Source of the DNA: Candidatus Babelota bacterium
GTDB lineage: Bacteria; Babelota; Babeliae; Babelales; Babelaceae
Length of the DNA: 64,000 bases
NCBI GenBank assembly: GCA_013288045.1
Contig: JABDCP010000001.1
Span: 75,736 to 139,735 of the forward strand
Direction: 5' to 3'
Position numbers and translations under genes: made by a program. The notes beneath the pieces were generated by a model, which was not told where the DNA came from, made no database searches, and saw only the letters and a list, made by a program, of their open reading frames with translations. Each line of letters opens with the position of its first letter. Positions within the stretch are counted from its first letter, which is position 1. This document shows, piece by piece, positions 53,545 to 63,859 of the stretch.

Positions 53545-54729
53545 TTACTGGGCAACTTTTTCTTGTCCACTATGCAATGGCTTTTGAAACAGCATTGTCA
53601 GGCTATGTGCAGCGCCTTGACTATTCACTACGTGACCGAAATGATCAGTCAATAATGTTTTTAGAACGACAAGATCTGTATTAGAGAATGCTTCATAAAG
53701 AGTGGCATGCGTATAAGAAATACTCTGAGCTTCATGCTTAATAATGGTTAATTTTCCCTTTTTGCCTATGTCACCTTCTTCATATACATCAGACACAAGA
53801 TCATTGATCCTCTCTTGTAAAGATGACTCTAGTGATGAAAATGCATTTTCATATTTTGGACCTTTTTTTGTAATGTTCACGAGTGGAACAACTTTATAAC
53901 GTAATGGATCAACATCTACAAGATTATCTTCAACCTCAATGTCTCTTGATAAAGATTCGCACCTGCCTGTCCCATCAGTCCGTAATAAGTATGTCGTTGT
54001 TTTAAATACATATGCACGTGAATTCTGCCCAATCAATTGCATCATGCGGCCTATTGCGTTTGCAGTAATAATAAGACAGCCCCCAGGCTTTAAAAGCCTA
54101 TACATGGTACCTATGAAATCCTCTCTCTTGTCACCATAAAGAAAATGTATAATATTACGGGCATAAATTACGTCAAAATGTCCGGTATATTGAGCGTCCT
54201 TAAATACTTCTAAGCAATCGCCTTGAACTAAGGTAAATATTTTTTGCGCGTCTGTAGGTAATAAACTTAGACGGGCACGGCATTTTTCAATTTCTGACTC
54301 CTCTATGTCATTGATATAGACCTTTTCAGCACCCGTAAGGCCCAGCAAAAAACCATTCTCGCCACTGGCTGCCGCTACTTCAAGTACGGTTTTACCCTGT
54401 GAAAGATCCATAATATCGCTAAGAACTTCAGGGTGTATAGGATAAGCAGCCCCGAATTTATTCTCTCTACCAGCACTCATTACAGGTCGCTTTGCAACCT
54501 CATAGGACTCCTGAAGAATTGTATTTGCAAACCTCATATATCTATTGCGATACTCTGAGTCTGGATTACCTTGTACCGTCTTCAGGACTTTCATAAAAAG
54601 ATCTTCTTTTTTGATTCGCACAGCACCCGTCTGATCAACCGAGGATGCAGATTTCATAACAGCTGAGGAACCTGAACAAGCATGAGGTATCGCCAGAAAC
54701 AACATACTTAAGATGCGGTAAATTTTCAT
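53545..54729 (-). CDS. Putatively secreted SAM-dependent methyltransferase
   Basis: Signal-like MKIYRILSMLFLAIPHACSGSSA; GKTVLEVAAASGENGFLLGLTGAEKVYINDIEES and LLKPGGCLIITANAIG. Confidence 0.75.
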   Translation of the reverse strand: MKIYRILSMLFLAIPHACSGSSAVMKSASSVDQTGAVRIKKEDLFMKVLKTVQGNPDSEYRNRYMRFANTILQESYEVAKRPVMSAGRENKFGAAYPIHPEVLSDIMDLSQGKTVLEVAAASGENGFLLGLTGAEKVYINDIEESEIEKCRARLSLLPTDAQKIFTLVQGDCLEVFKDAQYTGHFDVIYARNIIHFLYGDKREDFIGTMYRLLKPGGCLIITANAIGRMMQLIGQNSRAYVFKTTTYLLRTDGTGRCESLSRDIEVEDNLVDVDPLRYKVVPLVNITKKGPKYENAFSSLESSLQERINDLVSDVYEEGDIGKKGKLTIIKHEAQSISYTHATLYEAFSNTDLVVLKTLLTDHFGHVVNSQGAAHSLTMLFQKPLHSGQEKVAQ

Positions 54730-55086
54730 GAATATCTTCCCATTGTCTAGTTATTGCCATTCATATTTAACACCATATTACTTTAGAGCAAATACAGCAT
54801 TTTGTCAAATTGGCATTCATTCAACTTGTCTTATTGAATTTTCTGACTTATTGATGCTGGTATCAGCCCAATATCTTTAAAGCAGCCGTTCTATTTTTAA
54901 CAAAACTTATCAAAGCAGATGGTTGTTTTGATTTAAACTCATCAAAAAGGCTGAGAATACAGCATTTCATCTCTTTTCGTAGCGTCCATTTGAAAAGCGC
55001 TTCCTAAATCCTTGGATCTTCGTTGACGTTTTCTTCTCACGTAACTAGGCTAGTACCAATAACCCCCCCTCTCCCGCCCTGTCTTC

Positions 55087-56265
55087 ATGCACCAGTCAAG
55101 CATCTTGTATACGAGAGAATACTTCACTCAAAGATTCATAGTCGTTCCTATTATGCTCAGTTTCTTAAGCGCATGGGCATGCATTGGCGGCATCTGGTGT
55201 GCATCGACCCTTTCAACCAACCATACCATTCTTGTTAGTATCTTCATAACCATTATAAGTTTTCTGTGGCTCAAAAGAAGGTCTCATTGCCTTATACTCC
55301 TAGGCTTCTTTATCGCTGGAGCATATCGTTTTACCACCTACGATGCTTCATTTCAGGCAAGCGCTCAATTTTTCCAGGATCATGCTCATCAAGCGCTCTC
55401 AGGAACCGCTCTAGTCATCGACCAAGAAATTCAGCATGGTAAAAGATATCCTATCTGTTTGACCATCAGAATTCTCTCTTTTAACAAACTTAAGGGGACT
55501 CCTGCGCATACTGTTATCAAGCTGTACCTTCTTAAAAAACCCTCCCTATTGCCTGGCGATGAACTTCAATTCAAAGGCCTTATATGCAAAAGAACGACCG
55601 ATTCATCATATGAAAAGTATCTTTTTAAAGAGGGAATTGTAACAGCGATCTATTCAGATAGAATTGTATACAAACGAATTGCCCGCCCCTGGTTCAGCCC
55701 AAGAAGATGGTGCATACACAAGAGAGAAAGCATGATGAAACATCTTCTGCAGAAGATGTCACCAAAATCTGGCGCTCTTTTTTCAACCCTTTTTATGGGG
55801 GGTAAGGCACCAACGCATCACAAGGAACTCCGCAGTATTTTTTCTTACTGGGGCATTGTCCACTTCCTTGCTCGGTCTGGATTACATGTTATGGTCCTCA
55901 TAGGCGTCTGGAGAACCTTTTTAGTCTACCTTCGCATTCCTTGGGCAATAAGCCAGATCATTCTACTTCTTATACTAGGCTTTTATTACCTCCTTTCATG
56001 GTCAAGCATCTCATTTATACGAGCGTGCATAGCATGGTTTTGTTATCAATGTTTTATATACATAGGACGAACACCAAGAATCCTCCATATACTCGCCCTA
56101 ACAACCCTGATTGTGTTGCTTAACAATCCTTATCAGCTTTTCTTTCTCGATTTTCAATTGAGCTTTGGATTAACCTGTGCTCTTGCCTGGTGGCAGGAGG
56201 CATATTATCAGCATACGTGCTCTATCGCTATAGGTGCACTCAATAAGCCAATCACTCACGAATAA
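55087..56265 (+). CDS. ComEC/Rec2-like protein, N-terminal and partial competence domain only
   Basis: SYWGIVHFLARSGLHVMVLIGVW matches the ComEC competence-domain motif; 392 aa with no metallo-beta-lactamase domain. Confidence 0.75.
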   Translation: MHQSSILYTREYFTQRFIVVPIMLSFLSAWACIGGIWCASTLSTNHTILVSIFITIISFLWLKRRSHCLILLGFFIAGAYRFTTYDASFQASAQFFQDHAHQALSGTALVIDQEIQHGKRYPICLTIRILSFNKLKGTPAHTVIKLYLLKKPSLLPGDELQFKGLICKRTTDSSYEKYLFKEGIVTAIYSDRIVYKRIARPWFSPRRWCIHKRESMMKHLLQKMSPKSGALFSTLFMGGKAPTHHKELRSIFSYWGIVHFLARSGLHVMVLIGVWRTFLVYLRIPWAISQIILLLILGFYYLLSWSSISFIRACIAWFCYQCFIYIGRTPRILHILALTTLIVLLNNPYQLFFLDFQLSFGLTCALAWWQEAYYQHTCSIAIGALNKPITHE

Positions 56266-56567
56266 TCAATATTTCTCGGTTGAGCAAGCGACTGCTTGAT
56301 TCGCCATGATTTCACTATACATCTGCTTAGGGTTTCTATCATAGGTAATTCACCCAATACGACACATTGATAAAATTTTAATACTTCATTATTTCTATGA
56401 GCATCGTAGTAAAATTTATGGTTAAACTTTGAAAAAACTTCTCTAAATGGCCTGTTTCCTACCTTTCAGGCCCAGAATCCATTTCATTATTAATTTAAAA
56501 TAAAAAAAATAATTATCATTGATATTTCAAATATATATTTAATATACTGAAAGCAATAAGGGAGAAT

Positions 56568-57929
56568 ATGATGAAATCAAATAAACTCATTTGGACAATT
56601 CTTTGGATAACCGTATGCCTAGAAGGCACTCGAATATTTGCTCACGACGAATATCGCTTATACAGGAGACCTCCAGCGAAGTCGGTATTGGTAATTATCT
56701 ACATGGCAGCTCGCAATGATCTTTCATTGTATGCTGAAGCTCATATTCGCCAGCTGCTTAATTTAGGTGCATCTGATCGGGTAAAACTTTTTGTGCACTT
56801 AGACTTACAAAAGAGCGATGAGCCCCTTGTTACCAAGAATTTTTTCGTTGAAAAGGACAAACTTCTACCCGTAGGCAGTGATAGCCCCATGGATAGTGGA
56901 AAAAAAGAAACACTCATCAATGCCGCTTCTATGGCATATGAGCAGTTCCCTGCAGATGAAGTCGTACTTGTCTTATCAAATCATGGAACGGGCACATTAG
57001 AACCGATGGTTGCACCATCCATACGCCAATGGGAATTATGGCATGTCGATGAGCGATCAGGCAAAATCGATCTTGACCAGTCAATAGGATACATTGATCG
57101 TTTTTCTCCAGGTGAAGGCTCCTATAATGAACCTAAAGGAATATGTTTCGATGATTCTACAGGTCACTACCTTACCACCAAAGATTTAACTGATGCAATC
57201 GAGCATATCTCACAACAGGTAATACACAAAAAGTTCAGCATCATTGCTTGCGATGCTTGCTTAATGTCAGGAATCGAAATCTTTACTGGACTCCATCCCT
57301 TTGCAAACTTTTTTGTCGCTTCACAGGAAGTTGAACTCGGATTAGGGTATCAATATGACCATATTGTAGAGCCTCTTGTACGTAATAAGATTTGCTGTGG
57401 CGAGGAACTTGCTCGCCATTTTGTGCAGGCATACAGAGAGTACTATAGCCCTAAGATCGACTTTTATACTCATGCAGCTATCGATCTCTCCTATGCTCAA
57501 GCCCTCGAGACCAACATTGATAGCCTGGCGCTCTGTTTGAGCTACGGACTTACCCATCAAAAACAAAGATCAGTCAAAGAAGCAATACGATTAAGCAGAC
57601 ATAAAAAACACTGCATTCGCTTTAATGAACCAACTTACCTTGACCTAGGTAGCCTATATGCAAATCTTCTAATCAACGTTGATATATGTACCTTAAAAGG
57701 AGAGAATACAGACGTATTTAAGCAGGAACTTACTGCTATTCTTCACGAGGGGCTAACCATCATTAAAAAAGCGGTTAAAGCAAATGAGGTAGGCAATAAA
57801 CATGAACATGCCTCAGGTATATCGATCTATTTCCCTGAATTTTTGATTCATAAATCGTATAAAACAAATAGCTTTGCACAACGTACCCATTGGCTAGCCT
57901 TTCTTCAAGAATTTGTAACCTCCCAATAA
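56568..57929 (+). CDS. Secreted clostripain-family (C11) cysteine peptidase
   Basis: Signal peptide; EVVLVLSNHGTG (His) and FSIIACDACLMSGIEIF (Cys) catalytic motifs. Confidence 0.88.
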   Translation: MMKSNKLIWTILWITVCLEGTRIFAHDEYRLYRRPPAKSVLVIIYMAARNDLSLYAEAHIRQLLNLGASDRVKLFVHLDLQKSDEPLVTKNFFVEKDKLLPVGSDSPMDSGKKETLINAASMAYEQFPADEVVLVLSNHGTGTLEPMVAPSIRQWELWHVDERSGKIDLDQSIGYIDRFSPGEGSYNEPKGICFDDSTGHYLTTKDLTDAIEHISQQVIHKKFSIIACDACLMSGIEIFTGLHPFANFFVASQEVELGLGYQYDHIVEPLVRNKICCGEELARHFVQAYREYYSPKIDFYTHAAIDLSYAQALETNIDSLALCLSYGLTHQKQRSVKEAIRLSRHKKHCIRFNEPTYLDLGSLYANLLINVDICTLKGENTDVFKQELTAILHEGLTIIKKAVKANEVGNKHEHASGISIYFPEFLIHKSYKTNSFAQRTHWLAFLQEFVTSQ

Positions 57930-58013
57930 CCAAAAGGCCGCTAGCCCTCATGCGTGTTTTCTGCTATGATAAGAGGAAAAGGATACATTCCTCACACAAC
58001 ACGTAGACACACT

Positions 58014-58601
58014 ATGAACCCACGCGAATACAAAGAAGAGCTTTTAAAAGCACTCTATGCCCCCTATAAGAACTGCCAAGAATGCCACCTAGGCTTTACC
58101 GGAAGAAAAAATGTCGTCTTTGGTGAAGGAAATGCTGACGCTGAACTCCTATTCATAGGAGAAGGACCCGGAAGAGATGAAGATGAGCAAGGCCGCCCAT
58201 TTGTTGGCCGCTCAGGCCAGCTTCTCAATCGCGTTCTTGCTCAAGTTGGCATTGAGCGATCTGAGGTGTTTATCACCAATATCGTCAAATGCAGGCCCCC
58301 TAATAATAGAGCTCCGAGTCCCCAAGAGGCTGCTACCTGTATGGGTCTCTTCTTATATAACCAAATTAAGATCATTCGGCCTAAAATTATCTGCCCACTC
58401 GGTTCGATTGCGCTTAATAATCTTCTTGGTAAGCCTTGCTCGATCACTAAGCTTCGTGGGACCAACTTAGAGTGGGAAGGGTTCACCATTATACCTACCT
58501 ACCATCCCGCATATATATTGAGAAACCAAAGCCAAGCTCTCAGCTGGCTTGAAGATTTCAAGACACTAAAAAATGCCCTTTTAAGCGTGCAATCGAGATA
58601 G
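58014..58601 (+). CDS. Type 4/5 uracil-DNA glycosylase
   Basis: [62 protein letters not shown]. Confidence 0.93.
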   Translation: MNPREYKEELLKALYAPYKNCQECHLGFTGRKNVVFGEGNADAELLFIGEGPGRDEDEQGRPFVGRSGQLLNRVLAQVGIERSEVFITNIVKCRPPNNRAPSPQEAATCMGLFLYNQIKIIRPKIICPLGSIALNNLLGKPCSITKLRGTNLEWEGFTIIPTYHPAYILRNQSQALSWLEDFKTLKNALLSVQSR

Positions 58602-58999
58602 TTTCTCTTTGGCTGGAAAAGAAAAACCTTAGAAGGTTCCTAAGGTGAATACCGTGTGAATGAAATGGGGATAGGTGGTGCATAAAAAAGTAAGCCCCCT
58701 AGTTGTCCACCACAGATTCACCTATTCCCCACCACATAACCACCATTCATAAACGGCGCGAATATGCAGATTCAATCGATATTATCTAGAAGAAAACCCA
58801 TAGCCTATCCACCAAGATTCTTCCCCCTACTATAACTATATTTATATATACTATTATTATACATATATTATAGTTAGTAAGACTCATAAGAAGAAATCTT
58901 GCCACCCAAAGGTAAAGATCTAAGTTCTGTTTTTAGAAAAATCTGTTATAATTAGACCAATGCTCAAGTATTCTTAGTTGTTTACAAGGAACATAATAC

Positions 59000-60097
59000 G
59001 TGAAACTTTCCCAAGTTATCGAAGAGCTCGTTGAAGAAAGAGGTCTTGACCGATCAGTGTTAAGCGCTATCATTTGCGAAGGTCTTCTTGTTGCTTACAA
59101 AAAAAGGTATCCAGACCTTCCTTTAAACGTTGCCTACAATAAGAACTCTGATGAGTTAGAGGTTACGGTTGATAAAAAGGTCGTTCAAAACGTTGAAGAC
59201 GATTTGGCAGAAATAAGTCTTCGAAAAGCGCGGGCTGTTAAGAAAGATATAGATCTTGATGACATGATGCCCCTGCCTTTTGAGGGGCCAATCGGTCGTA
59301 TAGAGATCTTAAAAGCAAAACAAATAATTGCTCAAAAGATTCGCTCAATTGAGTACGAAGCCATCTATAATGAGTTTAAGCCCAAAGAAGGCACTATTGT
59401 GCATGGTGTTGTGCATAAGGCTGACCGACATGGGGTTACCGTTAAAATTGAGGACGCTTTAGCCTTCTTACCAAGATCTCTTCAGATCCCGGAAGAAAAA
59501 TATGTGGTTGGCTACTCTATTCGTGCCTTACTGAAAGAGGTGCTTACGGAGCCTCGCAATGAAAATCAGCTTATTCTCGATCGTTCTTCAGCCGAGTTTC
59601 TTATGAAGCTCTTTGAGCTTGAAGTTCCCGAGATCTTTGAAGGACTTGTGGAAATTAAACGTATTGTTCGAGCTCCAGGCTACAAATCCAAGATTGTGGT
59701 TGCTTCAAATGATCCTAATATTGACCCTGTAGGGACCTGTGTAGGTGTAGGTGGAGCCCGTATTAAGCCTATCTTGCGTGAGCTTGGCGCTGAGAAGATT
59801 GATATCATTGAGGCTACGACTTCGAAGGAAGAGCTTATTAGAAAATCACTGAAGCCTGCCGAGGTTAATCGTGTTGAGATTCTTGATGACAAAACGGCAA
59901 ATGTGTGGGTTGATGAGGATCAGCGTTCCGTAGCTATTGGTAAGATGGGCAAAAACATTGCTCTTGCCTCCCAGCTTACCGGGATGCAGCTCAACCTGGT
60001 TAAAAATGAAGCTACCACGGCAGAAGAGCTTTTTGAAGATAGTGACGAGGACGTTCAGCATGAAGAGTCTTCTCAGGAAGAAGCTGAAACTGAATAG
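59000..60097 (+). CDS. nusA: Transcription termination/antitermination factor NusA
   Basis: N-terminal domain, S1 region, KH-type GTCVGVGGARIKPILRELGAEKIDII; directly upstream of infB. Confidence 0.94.
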   Translation: MKLSQVIEELVEERGLDRSVLSAIICEGLLVAYKKRYPDLPLNVAYNKNSDELEVTVDKKVVQNVEDDLAEISLRKARAVKKDIDLDDMMPLPFEGPIGRIEILKAKQIIAQKIRSIEYEAIYNEFKPKEGTIVHGVVHKADRHGVTVKIEDALAFLPRSLQIPEEKYVVGYSIRALLKEVLTEPRNENQLILDRSSAEFLMKLFELEVPEIFEGLVEIKRIVRAPGYKSKIVVASNDPNIDPVGTCVGVGGARIKPILRELGAEKIDIIEATTSKEELIRKSLKPAEVNRVEILDDKTANVWVDEDQRSVAIGKMGKNIALASQLTGMQLNLVKNEATTAEELFEDSDEDVQHEESSQEEAETE

Positions 60098-60129
60098 ATC
60101 TTTGGTTGCATGACTTAAGGAAAAAAAAT

Positions 60130-62286
60130 ATGGCGATACGCGTATATGAATTGTCGAAGAAGTTAGGCCTTACCAATAAAGAGCTTATAGATCTTTTGAA
60201 GGAGCATGGCTATTCTTTGGCAAGTATTGCCTTGGTACCGCCAGAAGCACAGGCTCTCGCAGAAAAGCTGATGGCAAAGGGAAGTCCTAAAGTCCAAAAG
60301 CCGCTGAGCAAAGAACCTGCTTCTCAAAAAGAACAACCCAAGATCGAATCTCCTAAGATGGAGTCTGTGGAGCAGCCAAAAGAACAGGCTAAAAAAGCTA
60401 TCGTTAAAAAAGTAGAAGCTTCTCAGGCACCAGCTCAAAAAGTTTCTCTAGAAAAAAAAGCTCCACAAAAACCTAGCCAACCAACTGTACAGGCTAAACC
60501 GACTGTCCAAAAAGCAGCAGCGCCTGTAATTCAAAAGAAAGTTATTGAGCAGCCTGAAACCAAGAAATCTGGATTGGAGCCGGGAACTGCATATGATGCG
60601 CCGATGACGGTAGGAGATTTTGCTGCAGCAGCAGGAGTTCCTGTAAGCGAAATTATTATTGCTCTTCTCAAGAAAGGTATTGCAGCACCGGTGACTCAGC
60701 TTTTGCCTGAAACAACAATTAGAGACCTTGCTACCTTGCATGGTCTTACTTTGGTAAAAAAAGAGACAGCACGGCAATCAAAAGAGATGCCCTTAGTTTC
60801 TCAAGAGGCTGCTGGAGAATGGAAAGAAAGATTGCCTATAGTAGTTGTGATAGGACATGTGGACCATGGTAAAACTACTCTGCTAGACTTTATTCGTAAG
60901 ACACGCGTAGCCTCACGTGAAAAAGGGGGCATAACGCAACATGTAGGGGCGTATGATGTTAAGACGAAACAGGGTGGAGTTATTTTTCTCGATACACCCG
61001 GCCATGAAGCTTTCTCATTAATACGTGTACGTGGAATTAAAGTGGCCGACATTGCAATTCTTATTGTAGCTGCAGATGACGGTATCATGCCTCAAACAGA
61101 AGAGGCGATTAATGCAGCTAAAGCAGCCGGCATTCCTATGGTTGTAGCGATTAACAAGATAGATAAAGCATCTCCTGCTCAAGTAGAAGCGGTTAAAAGT
61201 CAACTTGCGCGCCATAACTTGGTTCCTGAAGAATGGGGTGGGCAAACTATTGTCATGCCGATTTCAGCAAAAACGGGACAAGGTGTAGATGAGCTTCTTG
61301 ATGTGCTGGTGCTCCAGTCTCAAGTTATGGATCTTAAGGCGAATGTTACGGTTCCAGCGCGCGGCTATATCTTAGAATCAAAATTTGAAAAGGGCCGAGG
61401 CCCAGTAGCCACAGTTATTTGTCAGCATGGTGTTCTTAAGGTCGGCGATTATTTTATTGCTGGTGAAGCAACGGGGCGTGTAAGTTCTCTTGTTACCTCT
61501 GATGGTAAAAGGGTACAAAAAGTAGGACCTTCGGTGCCTGTGCAAGTTGCAGGATTTTCGGAGCTTCCTCATTCGGGGGATCTATTTGAGGTACATACGT
61601 CAAAAGTTATTAAAAAAGGTATTCCTGCTGCTCAGCAGCGGGCTGACCTATTGCTGCGCAAAGCTGGTGCTTCTCGAGAAGCAGATATCGATATTATCCT
61701 CAAAACTGATAATGTGTCATCGCGTGAGGCAGTTGCAGCATCTCTTTCCCGTCTAACTTCTAAACATGGTGCTATTTCAATTATTCAGTCTGGCGTAGGG
61801 GATATTACTGAAAGTGATGTTATGCTTGCAGCCGATACAGGAGCCTATATTTATGGGTTCGGAGTAAAAGTGCAACCTAATGCCATGGATCTTGTGCACA
61901 AAAAAGGTGTCGTCATTAAAACCTTCGATATCATCTATAAGCTGATAGAAGAAGTTGAGGCGCTCTTAGAATCAGGCAAACCTGTTGAAATGGTTACCAA
62001 GAAAATTGGTGAAGCAACAGTACTCAAGGTATTTGATATTAAGAATCTTGGTGTTATTGCGGGTTCTATTGTACGTGAAGGTCGCTTTACACGTAATGGC
62101 AAGGTAAAGGTGTACCGCGGTAAGGAAAAGATTGGTGAAGGCCCTATTAAGAGTCTCCAACGTGAAAAGAAAGCAGTGAAGGAAGTTCACTCGGGATTTG
62201 AATGTGGTTTCATGATTGAAGGGTTTAGTGATTTTGAGCCCGATGATCGTGTAGAATGCTACGAAGAAGTTCCCGTAACAAAATAG
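60130..62286 (+). CDS. infB: Translation initiation factor IF-2
   Basis: IF2_N domain, [32 protein letters not shown]. Confidence 0.97.
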   Translation: MAIRVYELSKKLGLTNKELIDLLKEHGYSLASIALVPPEAQALAEKLMAKGSPKVQKPLSKEPASQKEQPKIESPKMESVEQPKEQAKKAIVKKVEASQAPAQKVSLEKKAPQKPSQPTVQAKPTVQKAAAPVIQKKVIEQPETKKSGLEPGTAYDAPMTVGDFAAAAGVPVSEIIIALLKKGIAAPVTQLLPETTIRDLATLHGLTLVKKETARQSKEMPLVSQEAAGEWKERLPIVVVIGHVDHGKTTLLDFIRKTRVASREKGGITQHVGAYDVKTKQGGVIFLDTPGHEAFSLIRVRGIKVADIAILIVAADDGIMPQTEEAINAAKAAGIPMVVAINKIDKASPAQVEAVKSQLARHNLVPEEWGGQTIVMPISAKTGQGVDELLDVLVLQSQVMDLKANVTVPARGYILESKFEKGRGPVATVICQHGVLKVGDYFIAGEATGRVSSLVTSDGKRVQKVGPSVPVQVAGFSELPHSGDLFEVHTSKVIKKGIPAAQQRADLLLRKAGASREADIDIILKTDNVSSREAVAASLSRLTSKHGAISIIQSGVGDITESDVMLAADTGAYIYGFGVKVQPNAMDLVHKKGVVIKTFDIIYKLIEEVEALLESGKPVEMVTKKIGEATVLKVFDIKNLGVIAGSIVREGRFTRNGKVKVYRGKEKIGEGPIKSLQREKKAVKEVHSGFECGFMIEGFSDFEPDDRVECYEEVPVTK

Positions 62287-62471
62287 TAGTGTGTCGTACA
62301 CAACAACTATTCCTCTTGTTTGAGTTCCAAACAGGTTTACGAATATGTCCTACAAGTGAGCACATTCGAAAGATAGTAAGGCTATTGTCGCGCAAAAGAT
62401 GTTTTTGTTGCGCAATGGTTGTTTTTACAGGAAAAAGACCAACTATTTAAAAAACAACGAAAACTAAGGCT

Positions 62472-62712
62472 TCTTTTTGTTGTTGCAGCGTGTGCTCTAA
62501 AACTAACTGTTGTTTTTTGTGCTCTATTACTAGAAACTTAGAATTGCTTTGATAGCGTGTAGCTTTAATAACTATCTTTCTCTCCCTTCAATAGTTATTA
62601 AACTTCCTCTAGAGAAGCTGCTTGTAAGAAAGTGTTAGTTAAAGACTCGTACGTTAAAATTATTCTACAATTCCTTCTTAGCTATTTAACGGGTCTTTAA
62701 CTACACGATCTT
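62472..62712 (+). ncRNA. Candidate structured RNA element, copy 1
   Basis: TAATAACTAT(62566-62575)/ATAGTTATTA(62591-62600); AGTTAAAGAC(62637-62646)/GTCTTTAACT(62693-62702); CGTTAAA(62652-62658)/TTTAACG(62685-62691). Homologous to copies 2 and 3. Boundaries approximate. Confidence 0.65.
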
Positions 62713-62930
62713 AAAGTATCAGACACCTCACTGTATTTTCCACCCATTTAGATATAGCTCTTCTTTATACCGGTGCCTCTACAACCGATAAAATTTTTTA
62801 TGTACATGTTGTGCATCTCTAGACCGTTTTACTATCGAAGTATTGCCCTTTTCGATCTATCATCATTCATACATGAAAGATCTGTGAATTCACCGCGTTT
62901 GAACATAAGTCCCGCTTCGCTTTTAAAAAA

Positions 62931-62972
62931 AGCTCCGTTCACTCAATTGATGTCAATTCATCCAAACGGGCT
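62931..62972. repeat. Intergenic hairpin AGC(T)CCGTT ... AACGGGCT with inner ATTGA/TCAAT stem
   Basis: 8-bp stem with one bulged T, enclosing ATTGA-TG-TCAAT. Confidence 0.5.
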
Positions 62973-63308
62973 TAAATGGCATTGATTAAAACCTTGTGGA
63001 CGACAAAAGGCCCCATTAAAATGGCATAGAATCTGCAATCATATAAAGCTCTTATAGAATGAAATTGTCAGATGATGTTCATTCTGAAGGCTCCCCCTTC
63101 AACTTTTCTGCATCTTGATTGTTTATGTACTATGCATTTCTTAATATCCTGGATATACGGCAATGCATCGTTGGGGAATTTTGGATCTGCATTACTTAAG
63201 TCTTAAGAGAATTGTGCAGATTTTTCTGCAGCAACATGGCGTTGTTAAGAGGTTGTTTTATGCAAAAAACACTCCGAAGGACAAAAATGCACGCAGTTAC
63301 CAACCTTT

Positions 63309-63545
63309 TTATGTTGTTGCTTGACGATGCGGGAACTAAACTGTTGTTTTTTAGGCAAAATTCGTAGAAACTTAGAATTGCTTCCTAGTTAGTGTAGCTT
63401 TAATAACTATCTTTCTCTCCCTTCAATAGTTATTAGACTTTCTATATAGTGAGGCACTGCTTGTAAGAAAGTGTTAGTTAAGGACTCGTAATGTATACTA
63501 CAATTCCTTCTTAGCTATTTGCGGGTCTTTAACTATCACGATCTT
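63309..63545 (+). ncRNA. Candidate structured RNA element, copy 2
   Basis: TAATAACTAT(63401-63410)/ATAGTTATTA(63426-63435); AGTTAAGGACTCGTAA(63476-63491)/TTGCGGGTCTTTAACT(63519-63534), 16 bp with three G.U pairs. Boundaries approximate. Confidence 0.65.
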
Positions 63546-63818
63546 TTAGTCCCATCTCTTTTTCACCCCATAATCTCATCCTATTTTCAAAGTTGCCTTA
63601 GAAAAAATGCTTTCATGTGAGAGATTTCTTTAGGCCAAGCATCTTCCTCTTTTGAGATATGGAAACAACCCTAAAGACTGTTGCTCCAAGTGATGTTAAA
63701 AAACAGCCAGATATACCCTGACCCTTTCAATTTGAAAATTTTAGCGACGCCCCAGCTGCTTATTGTTTCAGTGAAGAGAAAGCGCGCGAAGCGCATCTTG
63801 TTGCTTTGTGGTTGCCTT

Positions 63819-63841
63819 TAAAATAAAAATACGTTATTTTA
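63819..63841. repeat. Perfect 8-bp hairpin TAAAATAA-N7-TTATTTTA
   Basis: Located between element copies 2 and 3. Confidence 0.5.
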
Positions 63842-63859
63842 GAAATAGTCGCCTGGAAA

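Noticed and set aside
55063-55069. C7 tract just upstream of the comEC-like start
   Set aside because: Short and non-coding; no sign that it alters a reading frame.
56500-56535. Fur-box-like AATAATTATCATTGATATT upstream of the C11 peptidase gene
   Set aside because: Weak match in a very AT-rich region; cannot be separated from chance.
58840-58885. AT-rich inverted repeat upstream of nusA (ACTATAACTATA...TATTATAGTTAGT)
   Set aside because: Imperfect and AT-only; likely low-complexity sequence without further support.
62773-62985. 70-aa ORF between element copies 1 and 2
   Set aside because: Low-complexity composition, no RBS, overlaps the 62931-62972 hairpin; not conserved between copies.
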